Positions 17,401-26,214 of a DNA stretch of 64,000 nucleotides are shown here, piece after piece. A program made the translations under genes and the position numbers. Below the pieces are notes generated by a model that was not told the origin of the DNA, searched no databases, and saw only the letters and a program-made list of their open reading frames with translations. Source of the DNA: Paenibacillus_F chitinolyticus_A (lineage in GTDB: Bacteria; Bacillota; Bacilli; Paenibacillales; NBRC-103111); contig NZ_CP173427.1 of assembly GCF_045038035.1 (NCBI RefSeq), positions 5,208,001 to 5,272,000 on the forward strand. The letters are read 5' to 3'. The stretch's first letter is position 1, and the number at the start of each line of letters is the position of its first letter.

Positions 17401-18610
17401 CGTACGCTTCCTTTCTTGAATTCCAGTTATGGGGAATACAAGTTATTCCTTCGGCAAAATATTCAGAAGTACTGATAGTGAAAAAATCCATTTTCTTTTT
17501 AAAATCAAGTCTTACAATTCCCGAACTTTCAAAGAAACCGACATCAACAAAGTAAGAACCAGGTAACAAATTCATTTGTTCATAGTTGAGAACCAACTGA
17601 TAATCACCAGGTTCAGACGGTAAGGGATACTTATCTAATTTTGTATTTAATCCACAGATATAATTATCTTGGGAATCATAGAGAGCGATTCCTCCTACTA
17701 TCCCTTCTACTTTTTTCTTTAACGTGTAATTAACTACAATAGAAAGCTTTTCGCCATAATTGAATCTTTTCTTATCCGAAAATTGTGTATCATAAAATTC
17801 AATTCCATTAATATTTAGCACATCATCTTGCTGATTTTCTTCAATTTCCTCTTCTTCTGTATGTTGGGATGGACTTGTTTTCATGAAATTTTCGTAGCTA
17901 TTAGAAACTGAATGAACATCGCCGCGCATATGAATTTGTCCATCCATCATCCAAATGGCTTGATCACAAAAATTCTTTATAGAATACAAGTCATGGCTGA
18001 CAAAGATAATAGTTTTTCCTTGTTTCTTAAACTCTTTCATTTTTTCAATACATTTTAGTTGAAATTGTATATCTCCAACAGCGAGCGCCTCATCGATAAT
18101 TAAAATATCGGGATTCACATTTATAGCACACGCAAAGGCCAGACGTACAAACATACCGGATGAATAGGATTTAACCGGCTGATCAATGAACTTTTCAATT
18201 CCGGAAAAACTTATGATATCGGGTAATTTTTCTTTTATTTCTTCTGCATTCAATCCTAATATAGCTGAGTTCATAATTATGTTTTCTCTACCGGTAAAAT
18301 CAGGATTAAATCCACTTCCAAGTTCCAGTAGCGCCGATATCCTTCCATTCACATCTACACTACCACTACTGGGTTGCAATGTGCCGACAATAATTTGAAG
18401 CAAAGTACTTTTTCCTGACCCGTTCTTACCGATTAGCCCTATCGTTTCGCCTCTGTTAACCGTTAGATCGACATTTTTCAGAGCCCAAAATTCCTTGTTA
18501 AATTTATTCTTGTTTGATGAAAAAAATTGTTTCAACCTGTCTTCAGGGCGATCGTAAAGTTTATACAATTTACTGACATCAGTAATTTTAACTGCCAAAT
18601 CATAAGACAT
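17384..18610 (-). CDS. wzt: Polysaccharide ABC exporter ATPase with C-terminal glycan-binding domain (Wzt)
   Basis: A 408-residue ATPase that pairs with the adjacent permease to export undecaprenyl-linked glycan. It shows Walker A G-K-N-G-S-G-K-S-T (about 60), signature Y-S-S-G-M at about 150, and Walker B ILIIDEALAVGD. About 160 residues follow the ATPase domain and form a beta-rich C-terminal domain, the feature that in Wzt proteins recognises a capped non-reducing end. The ATG at 18610 has AAAGGAGGA eight bases upstream and overlaps the wzm stop by 11 bases; the longer frame has no site. Confidence 0.92.
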   Translation of the reverse strand: MSYDLAVKITDVSKLYKLYDRPEDRLKQFFSSNKNKFNKEFWALKNVDLTVNRGETIGLIGKNGSGKSTLLQIIVGTLQPSSGSVDVNGRISALLELGSGFNPDFTGRENIIMNSAILGLNAEEIKEKLPDIISFSGIEKFIDQPVKSYSSGMFVRLAFACAINVNPDILIIDEALAVGDIQFQLKCIEKMKEFKKQGKTIIFVSHDLYSIKNFCDQAIWMMDGQIHMRGDVHSVSNSYENFMKTSPSQHTEEEEIEENQQDDVLNINGIEFYDTQFSDKKRFNYGEKLSIVVNYTLKKKVEGIVGGIALYDSQDNYICGLNTKLDKYPLPSEPGDYQLVLNYEQMNLLPGSYFVDVGFFESSGIVRLDFKKKMDFFTISTSEYFAEGITCIPHNWNSRKEAYDEIRL

Positions 18611-19457
18611 CAGCGAATCCTCCTTTGGTCTTAACAAACCAGATATACCCCAAAACAACCATTACTGTACTGAGGAGCAGGCTGGTGCCCATGAAGCTCC
18701 AATCGGGCATTTGTCCCCAAATCAAAATTTTTCGGATGTCTTCAACAACGTAGCTCATGGGGTTTAAGAATAGCAAAGCTCTAAATTTTTCGGGTACAGA
18801 AGAAACAGGATAAAAAATTGGACTTAGGAACATTAAACCCTGCATGAATAAAGTAATAATATGTCCTATGTCCCTAATGAATACTCCTAATGAAGCTAGG
18901 AACCAAGACAAACCAAGTGCAACCAATAATAAAGGCAATAAAACAAGTGGAAGAAAAATAATAGTCCAATGTATCGTTGAATAAGTAAACAAAATACCCA
19001 ACAAGAGGATTAACAACTGGATCACGTAATGAAACAATGCGCTTCCAATCAAGGTTAAAGGAAGAATTTCAAGTGGAAACAATACTTTTTTAACATAATT
19101 TACGTTTCCTATAATTAAGCGTGGAGATTGAATTATAATCTCTGAAAACAAATTAAAAACACTAATGCCACAAAATAAAATAAGCGCAAACTCAATGTTA
19201 TTGTCATTTGATGTTCCCCATCTTGCCTTAAAGACAATACTAAACACAAATGTATAGATGACTAGCATAAGTATCGGAGTTAAAAAAGACCAAAGCATTC
19301 CTAGTTTAGAGCCGCGATATCGAACAGCTATTTCTCTTTTGATTAATTGATAAATTAATAACTTGTTTAATTTTAATAGCGAAGCTAGTTTCTTAATCTG
19401 TAATTTTAAGTTCCTCATTAGAGGATTCGATTTTAAAAAAACATCTTGTTTGGACAT
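18600..19457 (-). CDS. wzm: Polysaccharide ABC exporter permease (Wzm)
   Basis: A 285-residue ABC-2 type permease with an amphipathic N-terminus (LIKREIAVRYRGSKLG, the conserved pre-TM segment of Wzm/TagG) and six TM helices. It forms the channel half of the glycan exporter with the overlapping wzt gene. The start at 19457 (MSKQDVF) has GAGAGGAAAG about 10 bases upstream; the upstream ATG at 19517 has none. It is the first gene of the long minus-strand glycan operon and faces the ligase-like gene. The DNA is AT-rich. Confidence 0.92.
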   Translation of the reverse strand: MSKQDVFLKSNPLMRNLKLQIKKLASLLKLNKLLIYQLIKREIAVRYRGSKLGMLWSFLTPILMLVIYTFVFSIVFKARWGTSNDNNIEFALILFCGISVFNLFSEIIIQSPRLIIGNVNYVKKVLFPLEILPLTLIGSALFHYVIQLLILLLGILFTYSTIHWTIIFLPLVLLPLLLVALGLSWFLASLGVFIRDIGHIITLFMQGLMFLSPIFYPVSSVPEKFRALLFLNPMSYVVEDIRKILIWGQMPDWSFMGTSLLLSTVMVVLGYIWFVKTKGGFADVL

Positions 19458-19524
19458 AATATTTATTTCTTTCCTCTCGTTAATAAAAATCTCGTCCTCT
19501 AACTGTACCCCATCCAATCATAAA

Positions 19525-19553
19525 TTGGAATATTTTCTCCGCTATGATAAAAT
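19525..19553 (+). promoter_or_regulatory. Sigma-A-like promoter of the ligase-like gene
   Basis: TTGGAA (19525-19530), a 17-base spacer and TAAAAT (19548-19553), placing the transcript start near 19560, just ahead of the GAGAGGGAGA ribosome site and ATG at 19586. Confidence 0.5.
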
Positions 19554-19585
19554 ATTGTCGAGATTTATCGGAGAGGGAGACTGTG

Positions 19586-22039
19586 ATGTACGCGTATAAA
19601 AAGCCAAAGCTAGACGAAAGAGAACAGGCTGACAAGAGTTCCATCATCTTCTGGCTGTTGATCGGATTCGTAACCCTGTTTTTATTTTGGGCCCCTTTTC
19701 AGAAGGCCTTGTTTAACGGAAATTCGCTGAATTTCGAAAGACCTATTTATTCCGCCGTGATATGGGCTTCCATTTTTCTGTTCCTGACGGGAATCTACTT
19801 CTTCTACTTCTGGAAGCTGCGGGAACGCAAAGATCTTTTGAGTTTGTTAATCTTTTTAATTCCGCTCAGTTACCTGATTTCCTTGCTTCCGGCCGCTTCC
19901 AAATATTCGGCGGTAAACCTATTGCTTATTCAGATCGTGCTCGTAACGTTGTTCCTGATCGGGGCCTATCTGACTAAATCGGCATTGGGCAACAAAATTA
20001 TTCATATCGGGCTCCTGACCAGCGGTTATGTCATTGTAATCTTCGGCCTCATGAACTGGCTTGGAAACGGCAAGCTGGCGGGCGCGATCGTGGGATGGTT
20101 CTCTACTATTGACGCTACCGGCATTTACAAAGACGCTGTCATGTCCGATTCCAACGGGCTGCGTTTAACATCCGTATTCCAGTACGCCAATACTTACGCG
20201 GGCTTCTTGGTCGCACTGTGGGGCACAGGATTGTTCCTGGTATCGAAGAACCGCGGTTGGTCCAAGGTTCTAGTACACGCACTGTTCCTCGTACCGGTCC
20301 TAGTGTCCTTTATGCTGACACTATCACGCGGCGCGATTGTCTTTCTGCCCATTATTTTCTTTCTTATTCTAATCTTTCAAAAGCCATCTAGGCAAATCTT
20401 GCTGCTTATCCATGCGGTATTGTCAACTCTAGCCTCCTTTGCCGTTTTAAGCAAGATTACAGCGATCGGTATCGATGTGAACAAGGAATTTTCAGCATCC
20501 CTTTCGGGAAAGGGATGGATGCTGCTTATCGGAGCCAGCGTGATTTACGGTATCCTTGCCTTGTTTGTTCAGCGATTCCTTGCTTCAGCTTTGGAAAGCA
20601 AGCTGGAGAACTTCTCGGCCAGAAAGTGGGCACCTTTTGCTATTCCGGCGGGCTCCATCATTCTGGGCCTTTTGGGCTTCTTAGTGATAATGGCCACTTC
20701 ACTTAAAAACCTGCTTCCCGAAAATGTGCGGATCCGGCTGGAGACGATCAATTTCGGCCAGCACAGCGTGCTTGAGAGGATCACTTTTTACAAAGACGCT
20801 TCCAAGCTTTTTGCGGATTACCCGCTATTCGGTGCAGGCGGCGGCGCTTGGTCGAGCTTGTACGAGCAATACCAGAACAACCCTTACACAAGCCGCCAAG
20901 CGCATAACTTCTTCATGCAGTATCTGGTTGAAGTCGGGGTTGTCGGCATCCTGATCCTGGCTGTACTGCTTATTGCCATTTTTGCGATTTACATTCGTAA
21001 CTATATCCGCAGCACAGAACAGGAACGCGACAAACATTTCGTTTATTTCATCTTTGTCATTGCTATCCTGGGACACAGCGTGCTCGACTTTGATATGAGC
21101 TATGTGTACATTGGCGCGCTTGTGTTCCTTTGCCTGGGGGCCATGATTGCAGACGCCAAAACAAAAGAATTTACCAAACAAGCTTCAACGGTAAGGTACG
21201 TGTATCCTTCGGCTATACTTGTTCTTTCAATCGTCACCCTCTTTGTTTCCGCACGCTACCTGAGTGCAAATAGTTCTTATAATAAAGCGCTGGAAGTGGC
21301 GAAAACTTCTCAAGATTATACACAGATCGTTGCACCCTTAAATAATGCTTTGGAGTTAAGACCAACCCATCCGGAATTTGCTTTATTGAAGGTTGATCTT
21401 CTCTCTCAGATTTATGAGCAGACCAAGGATGAACAATTTTATAAAGAAGAGCTCTCCTTAATTGAACAAGTACGCCAAAAGGAGCCTTACAATAAGTATT
21501 TGCTGGATAGACAAATCAACGCTTATGAAATCAAGAATCAGCGTGACAAAGCTTATGAGTTGATCCAGCTAGGACTGAAGCAGTATTCTTGGGATATCGA
21601 TTTTTATGAAAAGAGCATTCAATACAGTGCCTCAGCCGGTTTTAAAAGCTATGCTGCCAAGGATAAGGCCGGTTCGGAAGATCATTGGGCTCAATCTCTT
21701 CAGGTCTATCACCAAGTTGAAGCAAAAATACAAGAGCTAGCCAAGCTGCCTGAAGGCCAACTGCAGGGAAGGGAATTCAATTTGTCGAATTCCATGAGGC
21801 TGAATATCGGCCAGATCGAATTAACTCAAGGCAAGTATAAAGAAGCTGAAGAGACATTAAAACCATTTGCTGCCTCTGAATTAAAGGACGGTACGGAACA
21901 AACCGGAATCCGCTATTATCTGGCTTCTCTAAAAATGCAGAATAAGCAAGATCCAGCTGCTTTTGATAAAGCCAAAGCGCTTAATACTTCGATCAACGAA
22001 GAAATTGATCAAATCATCTCTACTTCTAAGCCTCTTTAA
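19586..22039 (+). CDS. O-antigen ligase-like (WzyC) membrane protein with C-terminal repeat region
   Basis: An 817-residue protein. Residues about 10-540 contain roughly a dozen TM helices with the Wzy_C/O-antigen ligase signature (L-T-L-S-R-G-A-I-V-F at about 240 and the large loop with G-A-G-G-G-A-W, then Q-A-H-N-F-F-M-Q-Y at about 430-440). Residues about 555-817 are soluble, helical and TPR-like. Proteins of this class join lipid-linked glycan to an acceptor; WsaB/WsfB do so to S-layer protein. GAGAGGGAGA precedes the ATG at 19586, so the 14-residue upstream extension is rejected. GC content is higher than in the divergent operon. The neighbouring SLH protein is a natural candidate acceptor. 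Confidence 0.85.
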   Translation: MYAYKKPKLDEREQADKSSIIFWLLIGFVTLFLFWAPFQKALFNGNSLNFERPIYSAVIWASIFLFLTGIYFFYFWKLRERKDLLSLLIFLIPLSYLISLLPAASKYSAVNLLLIQIVLVTLFLIGAYLTKSALGNKIIHIGLLTSGYVIVIFGLMNWLGNGKLAGAIVGWFSTIDATGIYKDAVMSDSNGLRLTSVFQYANTYAGFLVALWGTGLFLVSKNRGWSKVLVHALFLVPVLVSFMLTLSRGAIVFLPIIFFLILIFQKPSRQILLLIHAVLSTLASFAVLSKITAIGIDVNKEFSASLSGKGWMLLIGASVIYGILALFVQRFLASALESKLENFSARKWAPFAIPAGSIILGLLGFLVIMATSLKNLLPENVRIRLETINFGQHSVLERITFYKDASKLFADYPLFGAGGGAWSSLYEQYQNNPYTSRQAHNFFMQYLVEVGVVGILILAVLLIAIFAIYIRNYIRSTEQERDKHFVYFIFVIAILGHSVLDFDMSYVYIGALVFLCLGAMIADAKTKEFTKQASTVRYVYPSAILVLSIVTLFVSARYLSANSSYNKALEVAKTSQDYTQIVAPLNNALELRPTHPEFALLKVDLLSQIYEQTKDEQFYKEELSLIEQVRQKEPYNKYLLDRQINAYEIKNQRDKAYELIQLGLKQYSWDIDFYEKSIQYSASAGFKSYAAKDKAGSEDHWAQSLQVYHQVEAKIQELAKLPEGQLQGREFNLSNSMRLNIGQIELTQGKYKEAEETLKPFAASELKDGTEQTGIRYYLASLKMQNKQDPAAFDKAKALNTSINEEIDQIISTSKPL

Positions 22040-22049
22040 GATATACCAC

Positions 22050-22086
22050 AAAAAAGCCGCATTTTAATGTGGCTTTTTTATTTTTT
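22050..22086 (+). terminator. Terminator of the ligase-like gene
   Basis: A stem of AAAAAGCC-G-CATT with AATG-T-GGCTTTTT (one G-T pair), followed by TTATTTTTT, 11 bases past the stop codon. Confidence 0.85.
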
Positions 22087-22259
22087 CTAGTTCATTTTGC
22101 TTAGATCCGTTGCTTTTATCAGTGTCATGAACTTCATACTTATAGATTCTGGTACTTTAAGAGCATTTTTTGTTTCAGATAACTAGTAGATGGATAATTA
22201 TTCTTGTTAATTACTTTCATAATATTATCCAATCTCTAAAGAATGGAGGTGAACAAAGA

Positions 22260-23960
22260 TTGTTGCCAAACTTGACCCGTAAAAAAAAGAAAACTCTGAA
22301 AGAATGGAGCGTTGTCCAGATGAATCAAAGGTTCACTAAAACCGCACAGGTGCTGTGCTTATCTTTAATGCTTTCTGCTTTTTCCCCGGTACTTGCTTCT
22401 GCCGCTTCAACGTTTTCCCAAACTACTTACAACAATGGTACAGTTCAAGGCTCTGTATATCTAGACAACAAGACTGGAGATCATACGGAAGTTAGAATCT
22501 ATGCCCCTAATGGTGACCTGATTAAGGTAGTTAGCGCTACATACGCAAACTATTATGACGAGTCATCCAAACAATATAAATATGATTTCTCTGCCGTAAT
22601 GCCCGCGACCTATCAATATGTAGATGTCCAATCGGTAGTGGATTCCGTTTATACACGAACTAACAATGCCAACTATGACAGCAACAATAACGATGATACC
22701 AACACTGGTACGACACCTGGCGGAAGCACAGGCGGAACGGGTGGAGGTAATGGAAACGATAACGGCGGAGTAACCACTCCTAGTGACGGAAGCACAGCCG
22801 TGAATTCCATTAAAGCCGGCGCTGAAGGCTCTCTTGATGCGCAGGCGCTGAAAGATGCTCTTGCTAAAGGCGACACACTGGAGATTGTTCTAAGCGGAGA
22901 CATGGTGAATATCCCGGCATGGGTGCTCAAGGAGAACAGTGACAATAAGCAACTTACAGTCAGAAACGGCAATGCCGTTTACTATGTACCGCTTGCTACG
23001 ATTAACTATGACTCCCTTGCATCCTCTCTAAGCGTTGGAGCAAGTGACCTTTACATCCGTGTTACCGTGAAATTCGTTTCCGAAAGTATGCGCAGCACAA
23101 TGCAAACTGAAGCGGCCGCAATGGGCGGCAAAATCATCGGTACACCGGCTGATTTTAATCTTGAAGCAGCTACTTCCGCCGGTAAAACAAGCATGATCAA
23201 CACCGGCAATGTGTACGTGCCTCGCAGCCTGAACTTTGACACTGTTCTTAACCAGGCGAAAACAACGGCTTTCCTGTATAACGAAACGACTAAGACCATG
23301 ACGTTCGTTCCCGCTTTCTACACGTTTAGCGACGGCAAAACTGACGTGATGGTGAAGCGTCAAGGCAACAGCATTTACGGTGTACTTGAGCTTAACAAGA
23401 CCTTCTCGGATATCAAGGGACACTGGGCAGAATCCAACATTACGATGCTCGCCAATAAGCTCGTTGTCGACGGTGTAACTAACACAACCTTCCAGCCGGA
23501 TCGCAGTGTAACCCGCGCTGAATTCGCAGCTATGCTCGTCCGTTCTCTGGGCATTCAGAACACCGGCGGAACATCTACGTTTAAAGACGTCGCTTCCAAC
23601 CAGTGGTATGCGGATGTAGTAGCAACGGCAGCCAAACTGAAGCTGGTAGACGGCTATGAAGACGGAACGTTCCGTCCGAACAACCAGATTACCCGTGAAG
23701 AGCTTTCGGCCATGGTCGTTCGTGCTCTTAACTACGCGGGTGTAAATACCAGCATGGAGATCAGCAAGGGACAGGGTATGCTCACCAAGTTCAACGACTC
23801 CAACAAGATCGTCTGGGCTAAAGATGAGATTGCCGCAGCACTCAGCCTCGGTATCATCGATGGCATGACTTCGACTACTATCGAGCCTCTTCAGCAGGCT
23901 ACACGCGCACAAAGCGCAACGATGCTGAAGCGTTTCCTGACGGCGGCTAAATTTATTTAA
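22260..23960 (+). CDS. Secreted protein with three SLH domains
   Basis: A secreted cell-surface protein of 566 residues from a TTG at 22260 (seven bases behind GGAGGTGA), or 546 from the ATG at 22320, which has only a weak GGAG. The signal peptide (QVLCLSLMLSAFSPVLASAA) precedes a beta-rich N-terminal region of unknown fold. A low-complexity linker rich in N, D, T and G follows (about residues 145-180, TG/GGST repeats), then a second beta region. Three C-terminal SLH domains (about 390-566; ITR and VTRAEF, G-Y-x-D-G-T-F-R-P) would bind pyruvylated secondary cell-wall polymer. It sits directly behind the ligase-like gene; the Thr/Ser linker could carry glycan. Confidence 0.88.
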   Translation: MLPNLTRKKKKTLKEWSVVQMNQRFTKTAQVLCLSLMLSAFSPVLASAASTFSQTTYNNGTVQGSVYLDNKTGDHTEVRIYAPNGDLIKVVSATYANYYDESSKQYKYDFSAVMPATYQYVDVQSVVDSVYTRTNNANYDSNNNDDTNTGTTPGGSTGGTGGGNGNDNGGVTTPSDGSTAVNSIKAGAEGSLDAQALKDALAKGDTLEIVLSGDMVNIPAWVLKENSDNKQLTVRNGNAVYYVPLATINYDSLASSLSVGASDLYIRVTVKFVSESMRSTMQTEAAAMGGKIIGTPADFNLEAATSAGKTSMINTGNVYVPRSLNFDTVLNQAKTTAFLYNETTKTMTFVPAFYTFSDGKTDVMVKRQGNSIYGVLELNKTFSDIKGHWAESNITMLANKLVVDGVTNTTFQPDRSVTRAEFAAMLVRSLGIQNTGGTSTFKDVASNQWYADVVATAAKLKLVDGYEDGTFRPNNQITREELSAMVVRALNYAGVNTSMEISKGQGMLTKFNDSNKIVWAKDEIAAALSLGIIDGMTSTTIEPLQQATRAQSATMLKRFLTAAKFI

Positions 23961-23967
23961 ACAACCC

Positions 23968-24001
23968 AAAAAGACAGTTCCTGAAAAGGAACTGTCTTTT
24001 A
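23968..24001. terminator. Bidirectional terminator between SLH gene and convergent gene
   Basis: A perfect stem AAAAGACAGTTCC / GGAACTGTCTTTT with a TGAAAA loop and T-rich flanks on both strands, between the convergent genes ending at 23960 and 24014. Confidence 0.9.
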
Positions 24002-24013
24002 CTTTTTCTACGA

Positions 24014-24658
24014 CTACTCCACTTTCAACTTGATCTTCTTGCCGGTAAACCCGCCGCTTGCTTCCAGAACAAAACCTTTGGCGTCCGCAGGTACGTCAAA
24101 CACTACGTAACCGGTAGCGGATAGACCCGGATTCAACTTTTTCAAAAAAAATGAGTCTTTTTTATCTTTAATGGAAGATTCCAGAGCGATCTGTGCTTCC
24201 GTGGAGTAAGAAAATTCACGTTTTTGATCATCCATCAGTTTAAAACTGTTGCCATCGATCGTAATCGCGTCTTTTTGATTATTTGTAAGGGTAACTTTCA
24301 CAATTTTAAAAGCACCTTGCGCTTTAGCTTTACTGAATTGGTTATCTCCAACTTCGGCTTTCGATTCGAAACCGTCTACTACGATTTTGACGTCAGACGA
24401 AACGCCCTCTTTGGACAATTCCTGCTGAACCGGTGCAGCATCCTTTTTAACATCTGTGCCCGCTTTCGTAGAGGCTTCCGTAGCCGGCTTATCCTTACCC
24501 ATGTTTGCAATAATAGCTATCACGATAATAAAACCAACTACACCGAGAATAGCCTTTTTAAAAAAACCGGCCTTCAATTTTGCACCGCATCCCGGACAAA
24601 CCTTCGCCGACTTTGCGACTTCTTTCGAACATGTCTTGCAAGTAACCATCTTTGCCAT
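24014..24658 (-). CDS. Zinc-ribbon membrane protein with DUF4352-like domain
   Basis: A 214-residue protein. The N-terminal zinc ribbon has C-K-T-C (residues 7-10) and C-P-G-C (about 21-24). One TM helix (about 34-50) follows, then a Lys/Ala/Thr-rich linker and an extracellular beta-sandwich (about 85-214) of the DUF4352/DUF5067 type (FKIVKVTLTNNQKDAITIDG). AAGGGGAG precedes the ATG by seven bases. Topology predicts a cytoplasmic zinc ribbon and an outside Ig-like domain. Function is unknown. Confidence 0.8.
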   Translation of the reverse strand: MAKMVTCKTCSKEVAKSAKVCPGCGAKLKAGFFKKAILGVVGFIIVIAIIANMGKDKPATEASTKAGTDVKKDAAPVQQELSKEGVSSDVKIVVDGFESKAEVGDNQFSKAKAQGAFKIVKVTLTNNQKDAITIDGNSFKLMDDQKREFSYSTEAQIALESSIKDKKDSFFLKKLNPGLSATGYVVFDVPADAKGFVLEASGGFTGKKIKLKVE

Positions 24659-24795
24659 TTCTTTGCTCCCCTTTTGTACAGTTAAAATTTACCTCCTTCA
24701 TTATATCACTTACATAATATTACACAATTCTTTTTTTTACGACTTAAGGGCACATAACAGGTCCTCAAAAATCATTTTTAATAGGTCTATAGTCA

Positions 24796-24827
24796 CAAAA
24801 AAAGACCACCTCTATTCCGGCAGTCTA
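24796..24827 (-). terminator. Terminator of the 43-aa peptide gene
   Basis: On the minus strand AGACTGCC pairs imperfectly with GGTGGTCT and is followed by TTTTTTTGTG. It begins at the stop codon of the 43-residue ORF and so supports that ORF. Confidence 0.6.
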
Positions 24828-24956
24828 ATTCATATTCTCTTCCCGCTGGGGCACCTTCCACTTGGTCTTGTCAATCTTCTTCTGCAAAAAGAAATGGCCT
24901 ACGGCTAGCAGCAGATTGCTGATCAAGGGAATTATTCCTTTGATGATTTCCGTCAT
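24825..24956 (-). CDS. Small hydrophobic protein (43 aa)
   Basis: Starts at an ATG with GAGGAGG about 10 bases upstream. The N-terminal two thirds are one hydrophobic helix (IIKGIIPLISNLLLAVGHFF), followed by a basic tail. An extended -10 box (TGGTACAAT on the minus strand, about 24991-24999) lies upstream and a terminator overlaps the stop, so the gene forms a complete single-gene transcription unit. No family is recognised; type I toxin-like peptides share the size and hydrophobicity, but no antisense RNA could be identified. Confidence 0.55.
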   Translation of the reverse strand: MTEIIKGIIPLISNLLLAVGHFFLQKKIDKTKWKVPQREENMN

Positions 24957-25055
24957 CCCTAGGCGCCTCCTCGACTTTCTTACTCCTTTTATTGTACCAG
25001 AAAAACCCATATAGGATGTAACCAAGCTGCAGCGTCACTTTATCTTTTTTACTCC

Positions 25056-25446
25056 CTACGCGAAATCTTCCGTTATCGTTTCACTTTGGGCGACAGAGAA
25101 CCGCAAACTCAACAAAAAAGGCAGATTTCTATCAGCAGCCCAGATAAGGATGGGGCGATGGCAGGCGCGAACATGATGACGAGGCCGACGGAGCCCATCG
25201 CCGCGATCAAAGTGCCGGTTATCGAACTCACAAGCGAGATGATGAACAACTGCCTGGAGGTGAACCACTGCAGCAACAATCCGGTCATCGGCATAAGCAT
25301 GCCGAGCGTCAGAAGGTAGCCTGTCGCTAGCCATTGCGCGGAGAGGCCGATATGTGGAAGACCTCCATCAGATGGCTGATGGCGATATTCAGCGCCGTCT
25401 CACTGAACATGCCGACGAAGCCGCAGACGAGCAAGGACGTCATCAT
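25056..25446 (-). pseudogene. Decayed MFS (DHA2-type) drug transporter
   Basis: Fragments of an EmrB/QacA-type transporter remain. Reading from an ATG at 25446 gives TM1 (SETALNIAISHLMEVF), then a one-base shift near 25346 (a missing G in a GG run), then QWLATGYLLTLGMLMPMTG and QWFTSRQLFIISLV. The text jumps from TGTLIAAMG directly to SVGLVIMFAPAIAPSLSGLL, omitting about 50 residues that normally lie between these motifs. After that it passes into what may be the C-terminal tail, with a TAG at 25056. It starts 15 bases past the SDR remnant stop and so was probably its operon partner. Confidence 0.75.
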
Positions 25447-25460
25447 AAGGTTTCGATGGT

Positions 25461-26202
25461 TTAATTCATTCCGCCGTTAACATGGATGGTCTGACCGGTT
25501 ATCCAATCGGCTTTATCGCTCACTAGGTATTCAATGGCATTGGCGATATCCACAGGAGTACCCATGCGGGCCAAGGGAGTTCATGCCCTTCATGAACTCA
25601 ATTTCTTCTTCTGACTTGCTGACGAAGAATTGCTCGGTTTGTATCGGGCCAGGTGCTACTGCATTGACGGTAATTTGTTTGGAACCGAATTCCTTGGCGA
25701 ACTGACGAGTAAGGTGTTCAACCGCACCCTTGGTGCTCGCATAGACACTCATATCAGGGAAGGTTAGTTTCGTCCCTGCTGCAGAGATATTCACAATTCT
25801 CCCGTTGCTCTCCATATGCTTCCATGCTTGCTGACAAGCAAAGAAGACCCCTTTGACGTTAACCGAGAATTGATGTTCGAACTCCCTCTCAGTCACCTCG
25901 GACAGAGGGTTGTTCGTGATCACCGCCGCATTGTTGATCAGAATATCCACTTGGCCGAACTCAGCCATCGTCTTGGCGAACATCTCCTCAGTCTCATTTA
26001 TTCTGCTGAGATCGGCGCGAACCGCCAACGCTTTTCTTCCATTGCTCAAGATCGTATCCACCAAAGCTAACGCATCCTCTGCGCTATTCGAATAATTGAT
26101 GACCACCTTGGCCCCCAATTCCGATAACCGCTCGGCAATGCCGCGTCCAATTCCTCTAGAAGATCCGGTGATCAACGCTACTTTTCCATTCAACGAATTC
26201 AT
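25461..26202 (-). pseudogene. Frameshifted SDR oxidoreductase
   Basis: The N-terminal 213 residues are a standard SDR: T-G-S-S-R-G-I-G (about 13-20), N-N-A-A (about 90), and a Y-A-S-T-K catalytic pair. Near 25568-25570 an extra C in a CCC run shifts the frame and gives an early stop at 25531. Read in the other frame, the expected ending continues (R-M-G-T-P-V-D-I-A, then DWITGQTIHVNGGMN) to TAA at 25461. The lesion is one base in a homopolymer, so a sequencing error is possible, but its neighbours are damaged too. It is annotated over the full repaired extent. Confidence 0.8.
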
Positions 26203-26214
26203 GTCTAATTCCCC

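Noticed and set aside
11800..19500. AT-rich block as a prophage or integrative element
   Set aside because: All genes belong to glycan synthesis or export; there is no integrase, structural phage gene or attachment repeat.
22170..22259. N-terminal extension of the first SLH protein from the ATG at 22170
   Set aside because: It has no ribosome site, and the extension includes the real ribosome site GGAGGTGA and precedes a normal signal peptide.
25531..26202. SDR as an intact 223-residue protein
   Set aside because: The missing C-terminal glycine-rich signature continues in another frame after a one-base change, so the short form is a frameshift product.
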